Notes: generated by a model not told the origin, from the letters alone. Positions 11,090-23,804 are shown, numbered from the stretch's first letter. The stretch is DNA of 64,000 nucleotides from Glandiceps talaboti (GCF_964340395.1 NC_135559.1:97001-161000), one strand, 5' to 3'. Program-made: numbers and translations.

Positions 11090-12060
11090 AACTCATGGTG
11101 GTCAAATATATGAGGCATGTAATAAAGGGTTTGGGCAGGACAAATTATGCATATGTGCTACCTACATGTAACATGTACATGATCAAAATACAGCTTGCTT
11201 TTAATCACTCTTTTGCAGATTGAGTATGTATCAAATGGAATGTATGGACAACTAAGGATTGTGCTCCAATATTGCTCTTAATAGGGTGTCATCTGAACCA
11301 GGGTTTTAACAGGACAAAGTTACTAATTTGCATTTAGAATATGTGTCGTGAATATATGGCCAACTAAGGAATGCTAACTACTGGTTCACTATTCAGTTAT
11401 TTGGGAATGTGTCACATGGAAAAAGGGCTTTGACATGACAGATTATGGATTACATCAATAGTAAATTTCCACATAAGATTTGTGTCTACATTGGATACAT
11501 GGTATGAACAGGACAAACTCTAGCTCACATTTCTGTGCACTTATAGGGTATGTTTTCCATGGCATACAGGGTTTAGAGAGAAGAAGCTATGGATTGCATC
11601 TGATTCACTACTTGCCATTAGATGCGTAGCATCTAGATTTAGGTGTAGGTGAGACAAACTAAGGAGTGTGTTACTAGTTTACAGGATAATTCAATTGTGT
11701 CATCTGAATCAGAACAACTGTGGATTGTGTCATTTTGTTTGCTGTAAGGATATGTATCATCTGGACTTGGGTTTAGACAAGGAAAACTATGGCTGATGTC
11801 TCTATTTGGTACAGCGATTTGTGTCATATGTCACATGGAGTGTGTAGTTTGAGCAGAACAAACAAGGTATTACATTAACTGTTTACACTTGAGAAATGTG
11901 TTACATGGAATACAGGATTTGGTGTAGAAGAAGCTATGGACTGCATCACTACCTACCATTTACAATGTAGATAACCAGCATTTGGGCAGGACAAACTCTG
12001 GATTGTGTTACTTGTTTGCACTTAGGATAATTGTGTCATCTGCACTAAAAAGAAACAAAT
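11090..12060. repeat. Highly degenerate minisatellite, roughly 80-90-bp unit
   Basis: The same ordered words recur with heavy mutation: GTGTCATCTGAA or variants, then CAGGGTTT-like, then GCAGGACAAACT or GGACAA, then TATGGATTG-like, then a TTACTTGTTTGCACTTAGGATA-like end. Examples start near 11230, 11290, 11410, 11480, 11550, 11700, 11760, 11830, 11900 and 11975. The unit is visible only by motif order because copies are strongly diverged, so it is an old array. Boundaries are approximate. Confidence 0.6.
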
Positions 12061-13119
12061 AAATAATGCTACAAACATTTCTAAGATGAAACAACACTAA
12101 ACAATATGCATGGCTGTAATTCTTCACAACAGATGGCGTCAACGTACTTGAAGAGTGGTTTCTTGCTGTCATGTTCTTCAACATACTCGAGTGATTCCAT
12201 GTTGTCGTGCCTCAAGTCTCAACAACATTTGCATGTTCCACTTCTGACTAGATCACAGATACATGTATAGTGTTTGTTTCTCTCATAAGAAATTCTCAGT
12301 AGGTCCAGATGAAGATTAAAACTATATTCATTCAAGTGTGAATGCCTCAGGTTCTGTTAGTCATCTACAAACATTGCTACGTGTTTGCATACGCCAACTT
12401 GGCATAAGGAATCATAGGTTTGGGACACTTGGGAAATGGTTTTATGCAGTTATAATGCTAAGTTGAAAACATCCATCTTTTATAACAAAGAAAGAAAGAA
12501 AGACAGGTTCAGCTTCACCTGGACACGTCAGCTAATATCATAAGAGTTGGAAAATATATTGATTGTGATTCCAAATATCAATTAGACAGTCAAATATACT
12601 AGCTACTATGAATTGGTAAATTAGAAATAAATGTGAATCCATCCACTGTAGAGCATGGTCACATAATGTTTTGATTGTAATGTATTCAGCATTAATGCTG
12701 TTCTACAAAATTCTTATGAGTTGCCGTATTTCTGCTTCACATCATGGTTATATCTATATAGCTTATCTGGAGAATATGATATCATTTTAATAGATCCCCT
12801 TTGTTGCCATATGTATATGGTCTGTTTGCTTTGGAAAAGATGGTCCCGTAGAGTGTAATCGCAAGTCTAAATGTGATCTTTGATGTAATTATCATGGAGT
12901 ATAGATGTACATGTATGTAGGTCTATTCCGTCGGTAGCATCCTCGTCCAGTTCCTGAATAGGCTTTGATGAGATTTATTAACATAGATGTAGAAGTCTGC
13001 TGGGGATGCAATACTTGTATCCGAATATACTATTAAATTTGTCTGAGTGACCCAGTGTGCAGAACATCCTCAGACTCTGAGATATTTAGATATACTTTGA
13101 TAATTTTCTTTCCATTTTT
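12061..13119. other. Unique sequence with a weak minus-strand exon candidate
   Basis: On the minus strand, 12128-12217 is open with G/C-rich third positions (HDNMESLEYVEEHDSKKPLF then KYVDAIC), between a TTGTTGAG acceptor-like site and a GTGAAG donor. However, the plus strand also has a good acceptor (CTTCACAACAG) at the same place, so the orientation is uncertain. The rest holds nothing recognised. Confidence 0.25.
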
Positions 13120-13212
13120 AGTACAACTGAACTGAGGTTGGATAAGCAACCAGATAAACATAAATAAAAATCAGTACAGTTGTGTTTCAATGCCATTTGC
13201 GCTATATTTAAA
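13120..13212 (+). mobile_element. Family 1 repeat, copy C (93-bp internal-deletion derivative)
   Basis: Only the two ends of family 1 remain: the 5' AGTACAACTGAACTGAGGTT is joined directly to the 3' segment GGATAAGCAACCAGATAAAC through CAGTTGTGTT (13177-13186) and the TGCCATTTGCGC palindrome. The microsatellite, core and tandem units are gone. This independently places both ends of the family. Confidence 0.8.
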
Positions 13213-15740
13213 TTCTAACTCAAATTTGATCACGGTTGTGTTATCTTCCAATACTTAATTCATGCTGGTAGCATTCAATGTAATTTAATTTGTTTTGTGT
13301 AGTTGAAGGCATGTCTACAAACAAAGTCTGATTTAATCTATTATGATGATGACTGGTAATCATCTTTGTAGTAACCTTCAGTGTACATGTATCGTTCCCA
13401 ATGTGCATTCAATCAGAGGCTATTGAACATGTCATAATTGTGGTGCTTGAAAGGCAAATCAGCTGGCAGATGGTTTCAGTTACACTTGATGATTTTTGTG
13501 ATAGGGAAAAACATCGTTTTAGAGAGACAAAGTCAAAGACTTTCTTCAAGGTGTATGGTGTGAAAAGCTCAGTACAAATAAAGGCATGAACAGAGGTGAA
13601 AGTATGAAGAAGGACTGCAACGGTTATAGTGTCAAAGGTGTTGCACTATTCAGGACTCTAAATTCAGGGTTAAAAGTTGAGTTTTTTATCAAAGGTGTCT
13701 CATTACTATTAAAAATACACTGTCCATAAGAAAACTACATGTACATTTGTATACACAATATACAGAACACAGGATGTTGGTACAAAGTATCTGCGCATTT
13801 TGTACTGCTGTTAGATTTTTCATAAATGTCATGGATTATAATGCAAGGTCAATGACATTATAAGATAACAGTAACATGAATTTGTACTACGTCAAACAAA
13901 AATAGAATCAAATTTATATCCAAAGTAGTAAAACATGTCACATCAAGTTGTAAACTTGTCGTACGAACAGGTATAGTCACGTCAGTAGAAGTAGTATTAA
14001 ACTGATCGTTCTAATAGACATCAGTTCAGTAACTGCATTTTCATCCTCCCTCTGGTAATATTGCCATGAATATATATACTTAAGCTCACACTTGTGACTT
14101 CAATTCTTAAGAATCTGAACGCCAATAATGACCTTAATCTTAATCTTAATCATTATTTCTTATCAAGCACATTACTTTAAAACTAATCACAATGCGCTGT
14201 ACAACTGACAGGAAAAACAAAACAAACAAAAGACAACAAAAATACACTATTTGAAAAACTATACTACTTATGCTACTAGACAAGCTAAATTTGTAAGCAT
14301 TTCAGTTAATTTATTGCAATATATAATATATACACTGTAGTATGACTGAAAATTCTATTGTTGTTACCAGAGCTCAAGGCACACGATGGTTCACTTTCAA
14401 ACATCATGACCATATAATATTGCCAATGCATGAATGTTTGCATGCACATACATATAAAATTTCAAGTTTACATTCCATTTTCGAGGAAAACAAATCAGAA
14501 ATAGGTTTACAAAACAAAACTCGCACATTGATACAGAGTGTGAGATTAATAGAATTTCACACTGGCTGTCTCACACTCTCATCTTCCAGGCTTTTGAGAA
14601 CAAAGTCTCTGTGCTATTTATTCAACTACTTGTGCATTATATAAAAATGTGTAGTTGTTGGTTAAAGAAATTAACAGAAAACTGGATGGTCTCAACAAAA
14701 AGCAGCTCTACAAGTTTTAAGATACTTTGAGTTCACCCTGTTCATAGAGCATCACCAAGCCATGCAACACAATTAATATCTCATCTGGAATCTATGTATC
14801 CCATGTGTCAGAGAGCAGTCAACTGAAACAGAGAGGAAGGGTAAACAAGGGAAAAAAGTGAGCTTACGAAAAGTCCTTGAGCTTTGATGTCATGCATGAG
14901 AGATCACTCAGAAAACAAACTGATATCAAACTCATTTCTAAGGGATTATGCTAAAGTAGGCTGCCTATGTTTATATGACAGAGGATTTGAATAGATATAT
15001 GTGTATGATGTCAAGAACAGGTTTACCAACACAAGACATTTTGACTAGGTGGTTCGCTAGTTTTCATAAGGGATTGATGTTCCTTCTGAATTATAATTGA
15101 CCAGTAGTTGTCAGTCAAGAAGGCACATTTGATGGGGAACTTGTTACATTTAAAAATATATGATAAAAAATGATAATGTCCTTAAATACATTCATCAACT
15201 CGGTAAAACATATATTGATTTCTTGTATCAACACAAAGGATTCTAATTTTTAACAAGTACACTTTTGCCTCTTCAGGTCGACAAGCTTTGTAAAAACTGT
15301 CTGTTCACTGGCTTTACCAATAGGCAGCGTAGTGGCGATGATGTGATAAGTTTTTAGAGGTCAAAAATGGTAGAAAATTAAGTCATTGTACATAGCTAGT
15401 AGAAACACAAAATCAGCCTTTAAAAATATACTGTAATTGTGTGAAAGTTATGATTTATGATTTAGTTATGCCCTGACACAATACATCACGTTGTGTATAT
15501 TACAAGTGGAGAGCTTTGCACATGAGCCAATCGTTTGATTTGTTTTTGCCATTTCAACACAAACACAAAATCATTAATTAAAAAGATCATTATAATATAA
15601 AAATTCTTTCTGTGTCTTAAACCTGTATCATTTTTAATAGTAAACACATTTTTTTCCAACTTCCCATTACACCTATTAGGAGTGGTTGGCTCTGTTGTCA
15701 GTGACAGTATAATAGTTGTGTTTGGTGTTTTTCAAAAGGT
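13213..15740. other. Unique AT-rich sequence
   Basis: A 100-codon open frame at 14342-14644 (+) has no recognised motif and no clear splice context. A short CTTAAT triplet-like run lies near 14133. No RNA gene or repeat family recognised. Confidence 0.4.
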
Positions 15741-17060
15741 GTTTATTGTGGGTCTGTCTATCCATCACCTTACGTGGAAGTGGCTCAATCAGTGCTCCAT
15801 TCAAAAAGACACTCTGCTTTCTTGTTGTGAGATAATCTTTAAACCAACTTAGGGCAACACCAATTTGGATAGCTTATATTAAAGGATATTGGCATTGACA
15901 GAAATGAAAGTTTTCTTTAGATATGCAAAACAATCCTGGTTAAAAGCCCATTTTCCTTGTTGTTTAGGACATAATTGCTAACATCTATGAGTGTAAGTGT
16001 ACTTGTTGAGAGTGCAGGTCTAGAGTCTGATTGGTACTGATTTTAAAAATCATGTGTTTGGATATGTTTATAGAGTTGATTATGTACAAATTTTTCAAAC
16101 ACTTTCATAATGACAGTCAGAACTGTAGTAGGTCTGTAATTTGATGGGTTTGTGGTACTACTGTCCTTGTAAATAGGGAAACTTGTCCCCATTTCCATTG
16201 AGACGGTAAAACACCATTTAGTAAGGAAAAATTGAACAGGTGATATTGTAGGGAACAAGCAATTTCGGAGGCAGCAAGTTTGCAAACCCTGGGTACTGGG
16301 TATGCAGTCAATCCCTCCAGCTTTCTTGGCAGAAAGCTTGTTGAGTTCTGTCAGTGGAATGCATTGTTCCACATTATTATTTGGTTGACACATGTTAATA
16401 AGGTCTACAGAGGAAAATTTGCTACTATTTTTGCACCAATGGTACAAAAGAATTCATTAAATATAGATACAATTGATTTAAGTTTGTTTATGATCTTGTT
16501 ATCAATGTTCAGTTCATGAATATTTTTGCATTGACTTTTTTTAATAATCTGCTTATATATAATAAGTATATACCATAGCTTGTCAGGTTTAGGAGATTTT
16601 CTAGAATCAATCAGTCAAAGTATTCTTTTTTGACATTTCTTATAGATACATTTATCAGATTTCTATAATATTTGTATTTCTCCATGACCAAAATTGATTT
16701 TTCTCTACCCACTTTTACGGAAGTAGTCCCGATGATAAATAAGTGCTTTGATTTCATCAGTGACCCAAAGCATAACATTACCACTGACTCTTCTAGTTAT
16801 TTTCGTGCATGCTTATCAAAAATACTACATGTAATGTTCTGAGAACTTTCCCAGGGATCATCTATATGATCAAAAACTTCTAATACACACCATGGAAAGT
16901 ATCTGAGCTCTTGTTGAAAAGCCCAATATCAAACTTCTTATATCTGTACTGGATAATTGTAGGAGGTGGTTATAAAGGTACATGACCTTTGTGGACACAA
17001 TAGATGAGTTCATGATCACTAATACCAACTGACATAATATGGCAGCCAATACCTTATCAC
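15741..17060 (-). pseudogene. Decayed non-LTR retrotransposon: endonuclease end plus reverse transcriptase (L2/CR1-like)
   Basis: Reading the minus strand from high to low coordinates through several frameshifts: the AP-endonuclease end (VGISDHELIYCVHKG, about 17030-16985); linker blocks (KITRRVSGNVMLWVTDEIK, IYHRDYFRKSG; YKYYRNLINVSIRNVKKEYF; SIFNEFFCTIGAKIVANFP); then RT blocks (LNKLSAKKAGGID; SNYRPTTVLTVIMKVFEKFV; DVSNYVLNN; FAYLKKTFISVNANIL; WFKDYLTTRKQSVFLNG). In the catalytic block the usual F-x-D-L-K-K-A-F-D has lost both aspartates, and a stop follows soon after. The 3' third of RT (the YxDD region) is absent. It is dead; the clade is judged from general block resemblance only. Confidence 0.85.
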
Positions 17061-20000
17061 AAGACGTTCATGGAAAGATATGGCCACTTAGGATCTGAGA
17101 GTGTTAATGTTTAATGTTGAAACCATGTAGTGTGATTTATCACTCTAATATCAAGCTGTTCCCCAACTAACTAATTTAAACAGACAAATTCTAGTGTCAT
17201 ATTTTGTAAAGTGATAGTCTTCATTTTAGACAGAAATAACAATAAATGTTCTTAATTATAAATCACTGTCAAAATATTAATTTAAATTGATCAAATAATT
17301 AGTAATTAGGAAAAGAATTTGCAGTAAATTTGTCAGTCTTGTTATTAAGCAGTACAGTACAGTATCATTATGTTCATGACATACAGTTACTGTACATTAG
17401 CCTGTTATTTCAAAATACCTCACTTACCTCAATTGGTTATCAGGGATAACTTTTTGTGTAAATAGATTGAATAGCTTTACCTAAAGCTGATAGCAAGCAT
17501 ACAACAAATAGTTACATAATAACCATTTTATGCTAGCACTACTTTACCTACTATTACAATACATGCATGTGCACATTCATACTGAACTTCACTTTAAAAA
17601 TAAAAAGAGTTGTAACATTTTGTAGCTGTTCTAAATAAATGACATTTCAGCCTCAGAGTTGGACATACAAATTATGGAAACTTCTGTGAGTTGCTAAGGA
17701 TGAAGGCTTGTCATTTATACCACAATATAGTTCCAAATACATCCATGCTGTATACGTACGTGGGTTATAATGCATCTGAGTCAAGAGAATACTGTCCCAA
17801 ATACATCCATGCTGTACGTACATGGGTTATAATGCATCTGAGTCAAGGGAATACTGTTTATTTTGCACATAATTATTAAAGGCTAACAATCAAACATACT
17901 TTCTGATATTCATCAGATTACGGTACCCTGTACCCCTTTGACAACTCCGGTTTCACTTTGCCGACAAATATCAGGACAATGCAGCATGTGAACGTAATTG
18001 TGGGAGAGAGAATTTGTGTCAGTGAAAATTGTTGTCATGGGTTTTATTTTTGTGTATGACAAATTATAAATTATGAAAAAAATCAAGATTTATAAATTCA
18101 GTCACAGAAAATATATTAAAGTTATCAAACTAATCCCAAAGTTGTCATTTGAGTGAGGAAATCTTTCTTTGTTCCAAAATAATCATTATTGTAGATGACG
18201 CATAAAGCATAAAGACAATTTTAAGAGCTGATTTCCCTTGCATGTAATTGCAGGAAAAAGTATCATACAGAGACATACATGTAGCTTAATGTTGAATTGA
18301 ATCTCTGTATCCTTGACCATCATTTATCAGTCATTGACCTCCATATATCTGGTTATCAACCTTTCTATGCAAATGAGGTAAAGAACGTCATCTTAGGTGT
18401 CCATTATTCCCATACATGCACTTGCCCTTGGCATTGGTGATTAATATTTCCATTTCATCAACAACAAAGACAAAAAATGACAGGTACTTGTGGTTAACTT
18501 TAGTAGGAGTGTGCTGTCCAAACCTCTCACACAATATTTGTACTAGTTTTAGTGGAAAAAACTACATGTTTACCCCATTGTAGGCTGACCCTGTACCTTT
18601 CTTTTTATAGACCCCATTTTACACTTACATTTTAGGACTGTTTGATTTTTGAAACATGACAATTTATTAAATTTACATCATGGTGACTGAAATTCAGATC
18701 AGAAAAGATTACAATTGTGTAATTTCTGTTAAATTGTAAAATATTATTGTTTTTGCAAAGTATTTGAGATTAGAGTATAGTGGACCCCATTTTAGAATCA
18801 TTGTGTCTCTTTGAAGTTTATACAGAATTCCAGCTGCCTCATGTCTTCTCCATATACATTCTATAAAATTTCATTATATTTTTTTTATCCAAAATGTTGA
18901 CAAATATGGCAACATGCCTATAAATGTTATATTATATTAACTAAAGTGAGAAATCATAATTTTCATTCAAGTTGTGGAAACATTTCCCAAGGTCTCTATA
19001 GTTCCTAAAATATTAACTAGTATCCTTTCATCCCTGTGGACACAAATGGGATAACCCTACTCAATACCTGCCACCTCCTACCAACTTAATTGAAACTCCT
19101 ACTCCTTCAATACTGCCTTTGACTATTCCTCCAATAAAAGAAGCACTCATAAATCGGCTTCATACCCCAAGGGTTACATTGCGAATACACTTTACACATT
19201 GTTGCCATAGTACATAGAGATTGGTAAACCGGGTAGCCAACCTGGTTGATCCCTCATCAACTATTTATCGTGTTTATCAGTTATTAGAAGCCTGATCAGT
19301 GTACCTCAGCTAGCTGTATAACGACATCTCTCATCAAGGTAGATGCCTTTTTCTGTTCATTTCATTTCATTTCTTTGGGGGAAAAAGGAATTGTAAATTG
19401 GTTATTAAGAATTTTACGTGTAGATATTTGCTTGTTGTGTTTCCATGGTAACATGCAAGTACAGAATGTAGTATGAAATAATGTGGAAATTATGTAATGT
19501 GTTATTATTCATTGTATAAAAACAGTTGTGTTCTTAGAGATGTTAATTTGAAACAAAGTTGTACTGTCTTGTATTGTTTGGTTAATAATTACATGATCAC
19601 CTCATGAAATATGAGTCCTTTATCACCTCATGAAATATGAGCCCTTTATCACTATGCTTATCATGTTTAAAAGACTTGATTTTTGGAACATTGTGTTCCA
19701 GTAATGTGAAGAGTATATAATTTGCCTTAAGATCATTGCCACATAGTTCTCAATTTTGAAATATAAAAAAAAAAAATGAAGGCAAAAAGTTGACTCCTGC
19801 TTGTAAAAGCTAGCTAGTCATGGTAGTGTCTATAAATTTAAGCATGCCATAAATGGAAAGTAATCCATCCCATATTCTGAGAAATTGCTGCATTTTTCTT
19901 AAAGCAAAAGCCATGCATATTAATGACACTTTACAAACAATGTACCTAATGATATGCGCCTGTGCAGGCTGTGCTGTGTAAATGTCAAATGTGAGAGACA

Positions 20001-20086
20001 GTACACAGTCATTAATGGTCATTATATGTGTGACTTTTGTATGATGGGAATATCAATTGCCATTATTACTGCATGTATGAATACAG
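17061..20086. other. Unique AT-rich sequence with two very short exon-like segments
   Basis: Upstream endonuclease remnants may extend slightly past 17060 but are not readable. Minus strand 17428-17480 (VKLFNLFTQKVIPDNQL) lies between a CAGCTTTAG acceptor and an exact GAG|GTAAGT donor. Plus strand 19288-19338 (KPDQCTSASCITTSLIK) lies between TTATTAG and AAG|GTAGAT. Segments this short arise by chance, so neither is called. A small duplication of CACCTCATGAAATATGAG lies at 19608-19650. Confidence 0.3.
17733..17858. repeat. 64-bp tandem duplication, 2 copies
   Basis: CCAAATACATCCATGCTGTA starts copies at 17733 and 17797; each runs through GGGTTATAATGCATCTGAG to AATACTGT. They differ by a few bases. 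The 62-codon frame across it is a by-product. Confidence 0.9.
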
Positions 20087-20676
20087 TAATGTTACCAAAG
20101 TGACAAAAGAACTATGTCATACCATGAACATGTCAATAAAAGCAGGTTACAATATGAGAGATTTTTGGGAGGAAATTGTACACTATCTGCACAACAGAGC
20201 CAATGTAACTCAAATTTCCTTTAAAATTGACAAGTTCATTGAGGTGTGAAACTGATTCTCTCCATTTTTGTCTTCATTTTAATATTTTTATACTGCAGAT
20301 GAAATTCACATCGACAACCATCAGCTTGATGATTGTACTTTGTATAGTCTCTTACAGACCTAGATTTTCCACAGCAGCTGTAATAAATATATTTAACACA
20401 GTATGGTTGTGTAAATTAATTTATGATGTACATGGAAAGATTTTCCTGTACATGGAGAAAACTAGAATTGTCAATGGTAACGACTGTGTATCCATGGTTA
20501 GTGAATTCATCCAAACCAATATAAAAATTGATGGCTTTATTATTATCACACAAACCATGTGCATAAGTATGTCATCCATTATTCAAACACTTTTTGTCAA
20601 GATTGAAGAACACCCAGGGACCAACATAAACATGTATCTTGTGTACCATGGCCTGTTTCATGTGCAAACAAAATGA
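20087..20676 (+). CDS. Candidate two-exon coding segment, unknown protein (best host-gene candidate)
   Basis: Exon 1, 20087-20243: acceptor-like TGAATACAG, one leading base, 52 open codons (including KAGYNMRDFWEEIVHYLHNR and ISFKIDKFIE), donor GAG|GTGTGA. Intron 20244-20298 is only 55 bp and ends in a long T-rich tract and CTGCAG. Exon 2, 20299-20676: 125 codons and a stop, in the same phase (0). It opens with a hydrophobic stretch (MKFTSTTISLMIVLCIVSYR) that would also suit a signal peptide if translation began at its own ATG. This is the longest non-repetitive frame in the window. No family or domain recognised. The short intron and missing upstream exons are the main doubts. Confidence 0.4.
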
Positions 20677-21524
20677 AGGAGATAAATAACATAAGGGTTT
20701 AAGGATGTTAGAGTACAGGCCTTGTTGATAAAGGATTATTAGCAGCTTCATCCAATACAAAATTATACTTCATGGAAGGTTCGATCCAGCAATCTTCAAT
20801 GTACCCATTTTTTTAGATGGAACTTTGTTGAACTGTTGGACAGGATATGAACACACAACCACTGTGAATACTATGCTTTATTCATATGACATGTGCTATC
20901 TTTTTTAGATAAACACTCATCATCCTAATTTTAAAAGTTCTTGTTTCTAGCAGTAAAGGAAATGAAATTGAGAGTTTCCAGCCTCTGCTTTTACACAACA
21001 TTCTCTTTAATCGATTATTCAGGTTAAATGGTTTGATGACTGTTTGTTCTGTTGCAGAGGTTGTAAAAGCTTCTAACATTCTGCAATATTCATATGTCTA
21101 CAAATAAATCATTTATTCCTTGACATTTGTACAACATTGTTCAAGACACCAGACAAGCCACTTAACACTGTAATGGTTGATGTAATGAAGGTGTGAATTA
21201 AACACAGATTGAGCTACGTTTTGAGATATACAGTTACTGTACTAATAGTAGTGACAGAGAAGGGGGAAATGGTGGAACATAATAGTTACTCTTACAATGT
21301 ATATTTGTTTGAACCCTTGCAGCAAAGCAGAAAACCTAAAAACATGCAACTCACTTCTTAAATATTGCTGATATAACATGTACTGTATTTGACAAATTTC
21401 ATCATTTATTTTGATATACATGAAATCTTGGTATTTTCACATAGAAATTAAATTTCTGTAATTTTTGATGTGGAATTTTCAATTACTAAAATGTTGACAT
21501 TTTAATAGTGAGTCTGGTGCATTA
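20677..21524. other. AT-rich stretch, possible 3' flank of the 20.1-20.7 kb candidate
   Basis: An AATAAA hexamer lies near 21103, about 430 bp past the stop of the candidate above. GGTTCGATCC at 20778 matches a pol III B box but no A box lies upstream. Nothing else recognised. Confidence 0.35.
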
Positions 21525-21946
21525 TTAGTATGTACCCCCGGTAGTTAGATAAACATAATAATTATAATCAATCAGTGAATTTATAAAGCTCTTGAGAATA
21601 GATATGTCTGTGATGATATTCTTTTTGAAGGAATTAGCAGTTGGTCACATTTCCAATGGCAATGCATTCCATAGACAGGGTGCAGCACATGAGAATGCAC
21701 ATATGACAGTAGTTTGTACTTAGGTTCATGCAATAAACATTTGGCAGATGAGCAGAGTGTCCCGGGAGTTGGCTTCAAGTGAATTAGGTCAGATATGTAG
21801 GTTGGCAATAGTCCATTCAGATATTTGTAAGTGATCAATAAAAGGTTAAATTTATTTGTATCCTGCACTAGTAGCCTGTGAAGCTCTTTAAGGATTGGTG
21901 TTTTGTGATCATACTACTTGGCCTTCATGATGATCCTTGCTGCAGT

Positions 21947-21958
<12 letters not shown>
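21525..21958 (-). pseudogene. C-terminal end of a non-LTR retrotransposon RT ORF (L2/CR1-like)
   Basis: Minus-strand reading gives NTAARIIMKAK-stop-YDH, TPILKELHRLLV, then FNLLLITYKYLNGLLPTYIS, DLIHLKPTPG and LLHEPKYKLLSY. After a frameshift near 21690 it continues AFSCAAPCLWNALPLEM-stop-PTANSFKKNI to a stop at 21525. The TAARI, LKELHWLPV, TYKCLNG and LWNALP order is the standard C-terminal tail of CR1/L2-group RT proteins. At least one frameshift and two internal stops show it is dead. Adjacent (GT)n starts near its truncated 5' side. Confidence 0.88.

Positions 21959-22001
<43 letters not shown>
21950..22001. repeat. (GT)n microsatellite
   Basis: About 25 uninterrupted GT units abutting the truncated LINE fragment. 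No family 1 head is present here. Confidence 0.95.
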
Positions 22002-22004
<3 letters not shown>

Positions 22005-22205
22005 AGATGTTTTAAATGTGACTGAATTCAGATCTAATAAACAACACTTTCTCATGTTTTCATATTTTTCTTTCATCTGACAAATATTAACAATGGATGC
22101 AGCTTGTAGACAAGAGATACTGTGGATGTATCATGACTTTAGTTTCCATAGAAAATCTTACCAACTAGGCTAGAGATGGAAATTGATACTTTACTCCATT
22201 GTTTA

Positions 22206-22236
22206 TAGTAGTAGTAGTAGTAGTAGTAGTAGTAGA
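22206..22236. repeat. (AGT)n microsatellite
   Basis: About ten AGT triplets. Confidence 0.95.
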
Positions 22237-22572
22237 AGTCATGAAGTTACGTTATTTGAATCTAGTTTTTTAAAGCAACTATGTACAAACTACAATAACT
22301 CCAACACATAAAGATACTCAACTCTTTTGTTGTATTCTTACAACAAGCCTTCATAGAAGACACATTCTCTCCCCTCCCCCTTCAATGGGTATTCTTCATT
22401 GTCTTTGGTCAGTACAGTCTTTTGAACTGACATAAATCTTTACACCCTGTAACCTCATTAACTTGCACATCACCAAAAGAGTTTTGAATAGATGAACATG
22501 TTAGCACCTTTGAAAACTTCATTTCACAGCTGATACAAAAAAAAATGTGTATCCTAAATGATATAAGTACAA
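22237..22572. other. Unique spacer
   Basis: Nothing recognised; contains a C-rich TCCCCTCCCCCTTC run near 22370. Confidence 0.4.
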
Positions 22573-23222
22573 GTACAGGAGGGTACCTGCCATGGCTAGG
22601 TAATGTTGTACTACAGGAGGGTACCTGCCATGGCTGGATAATGTTGTACTATAGGAGGGTACCTGCCATGGCTGGATAATGTTGTACTACAGGAGGGTAC
22701 CTGCCATGGCTGGATAATGTTGTACTACAGGAGGGTACCTGCCATGGCTGGATAATGTTGTACTACAGGAGGGTACCAGTGCCATGGCTGGATAATGTTG
22801 TACTACAGGAGGGTACCTGCCATGGCTGGATAATGTTGTACTATAGGAGGGTACCAGTGCCATGGCTGGGTAATGTTGTACTACAGGTGGGTACCTGCCA
22901 TGGGTAGGTAATGTTGTACTACAGGTGGGTACCTGTCATGGTTGGATAATGTTGTACTACAGGAGGGTACCTGCCATGGCTGGATAATGTTGTACTACAG
23001 GAGGGTACCAGTGCCATGGCTGGATAATGTTGTACTACAGGAGGGTACCTGCCATGGCTGGATAATGTTGTACTACAGGTGGGTACCTGCCATGGCTGGA
23101 TAATGTTGTACTACAGGAGGGTACCTGCCATGGCTGGATAATGTTGTACTACAGGAGGGTACCTGCCATGGCTGGGTAATGTTGTACTACAGGAGGGTAC
23201 CAGTGCCATGGCTGGGTAATTT
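22573..23222. repeat. 38-40-bp minisatellite, about 17 copies
   Basis: Unit TACTACAGGAGGGTACCTGC-CATGGCTGGATAATGTTG (38 bp); a 40-bp variant has GTACCAGTGCCATGG. GGGTACC recurs at 22579, 22619, 22657 and so on to 23195. The variant with two extra bases occurs several times out of order, consistent with shuffling by unequal exchange. Each unit contains the palindromes GGTACC and CCATGG. Confidence 0.95.
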
Positions 23223-23804
23223 TACAAAATACAAGCCTTCCTGTAATACACATATGATTTCAGTGCATATGATGTCTTGACCAATTTTGCAATTTTATCG
23301 ATAACTAAGAATGAAAACGTAATATGTATACTTATTCTTAAATCACAACTACTCCAGTACAGTTCTGTGCTAGAATCACTGTCCTAAATGATCAAGTTTG
23401 GATATGAATTGCAATGTAAACATGCATCAAGGGCAAAGTATGAAAAATGGCAGCCATGTTTTAACCCACTTGACCACATACATATTTATATAGCACCAAA
23501 CTCCAATACGTAGTAATGTTCAATGGTACTTTACTTAGTCTGAGTAAAGTTGTTAGTCATTGCGCTTTAGTAATTCATAACCCAAATTCATCACTGGGGG
23601 ACATGAAAAAAATTTTGCTGACAAATTTTGCTGAAAAAATCTCATTTCACTCTTTAAAAGATATCAGATTGTATAAAAAATAAAATAAAAATGAACAGTT
23701 TTTAGTTTATTTTCACGAATGACATGCAAGTTGACAAGGCGAAACCAGCAACCCAAAACTAACTGATAGCTAGCGCTGTGTCCCTTGGTTAGAGTGACAC
23801 CAGG
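23223..23804. other. AT-rich stretch without recognised features
   Basis: No gene or repeat family recognised. A duplicated TTTTGCTGA(C/A)AAA block lies near 23610-23640. Confidence 0.4.

Noticed and set aside
20778-20787. tRNA or tRNA-derived SINE (GGTTCGATCC B box)
   Set aside because: No A box at the right distance and no cloverleaf could be drawn.
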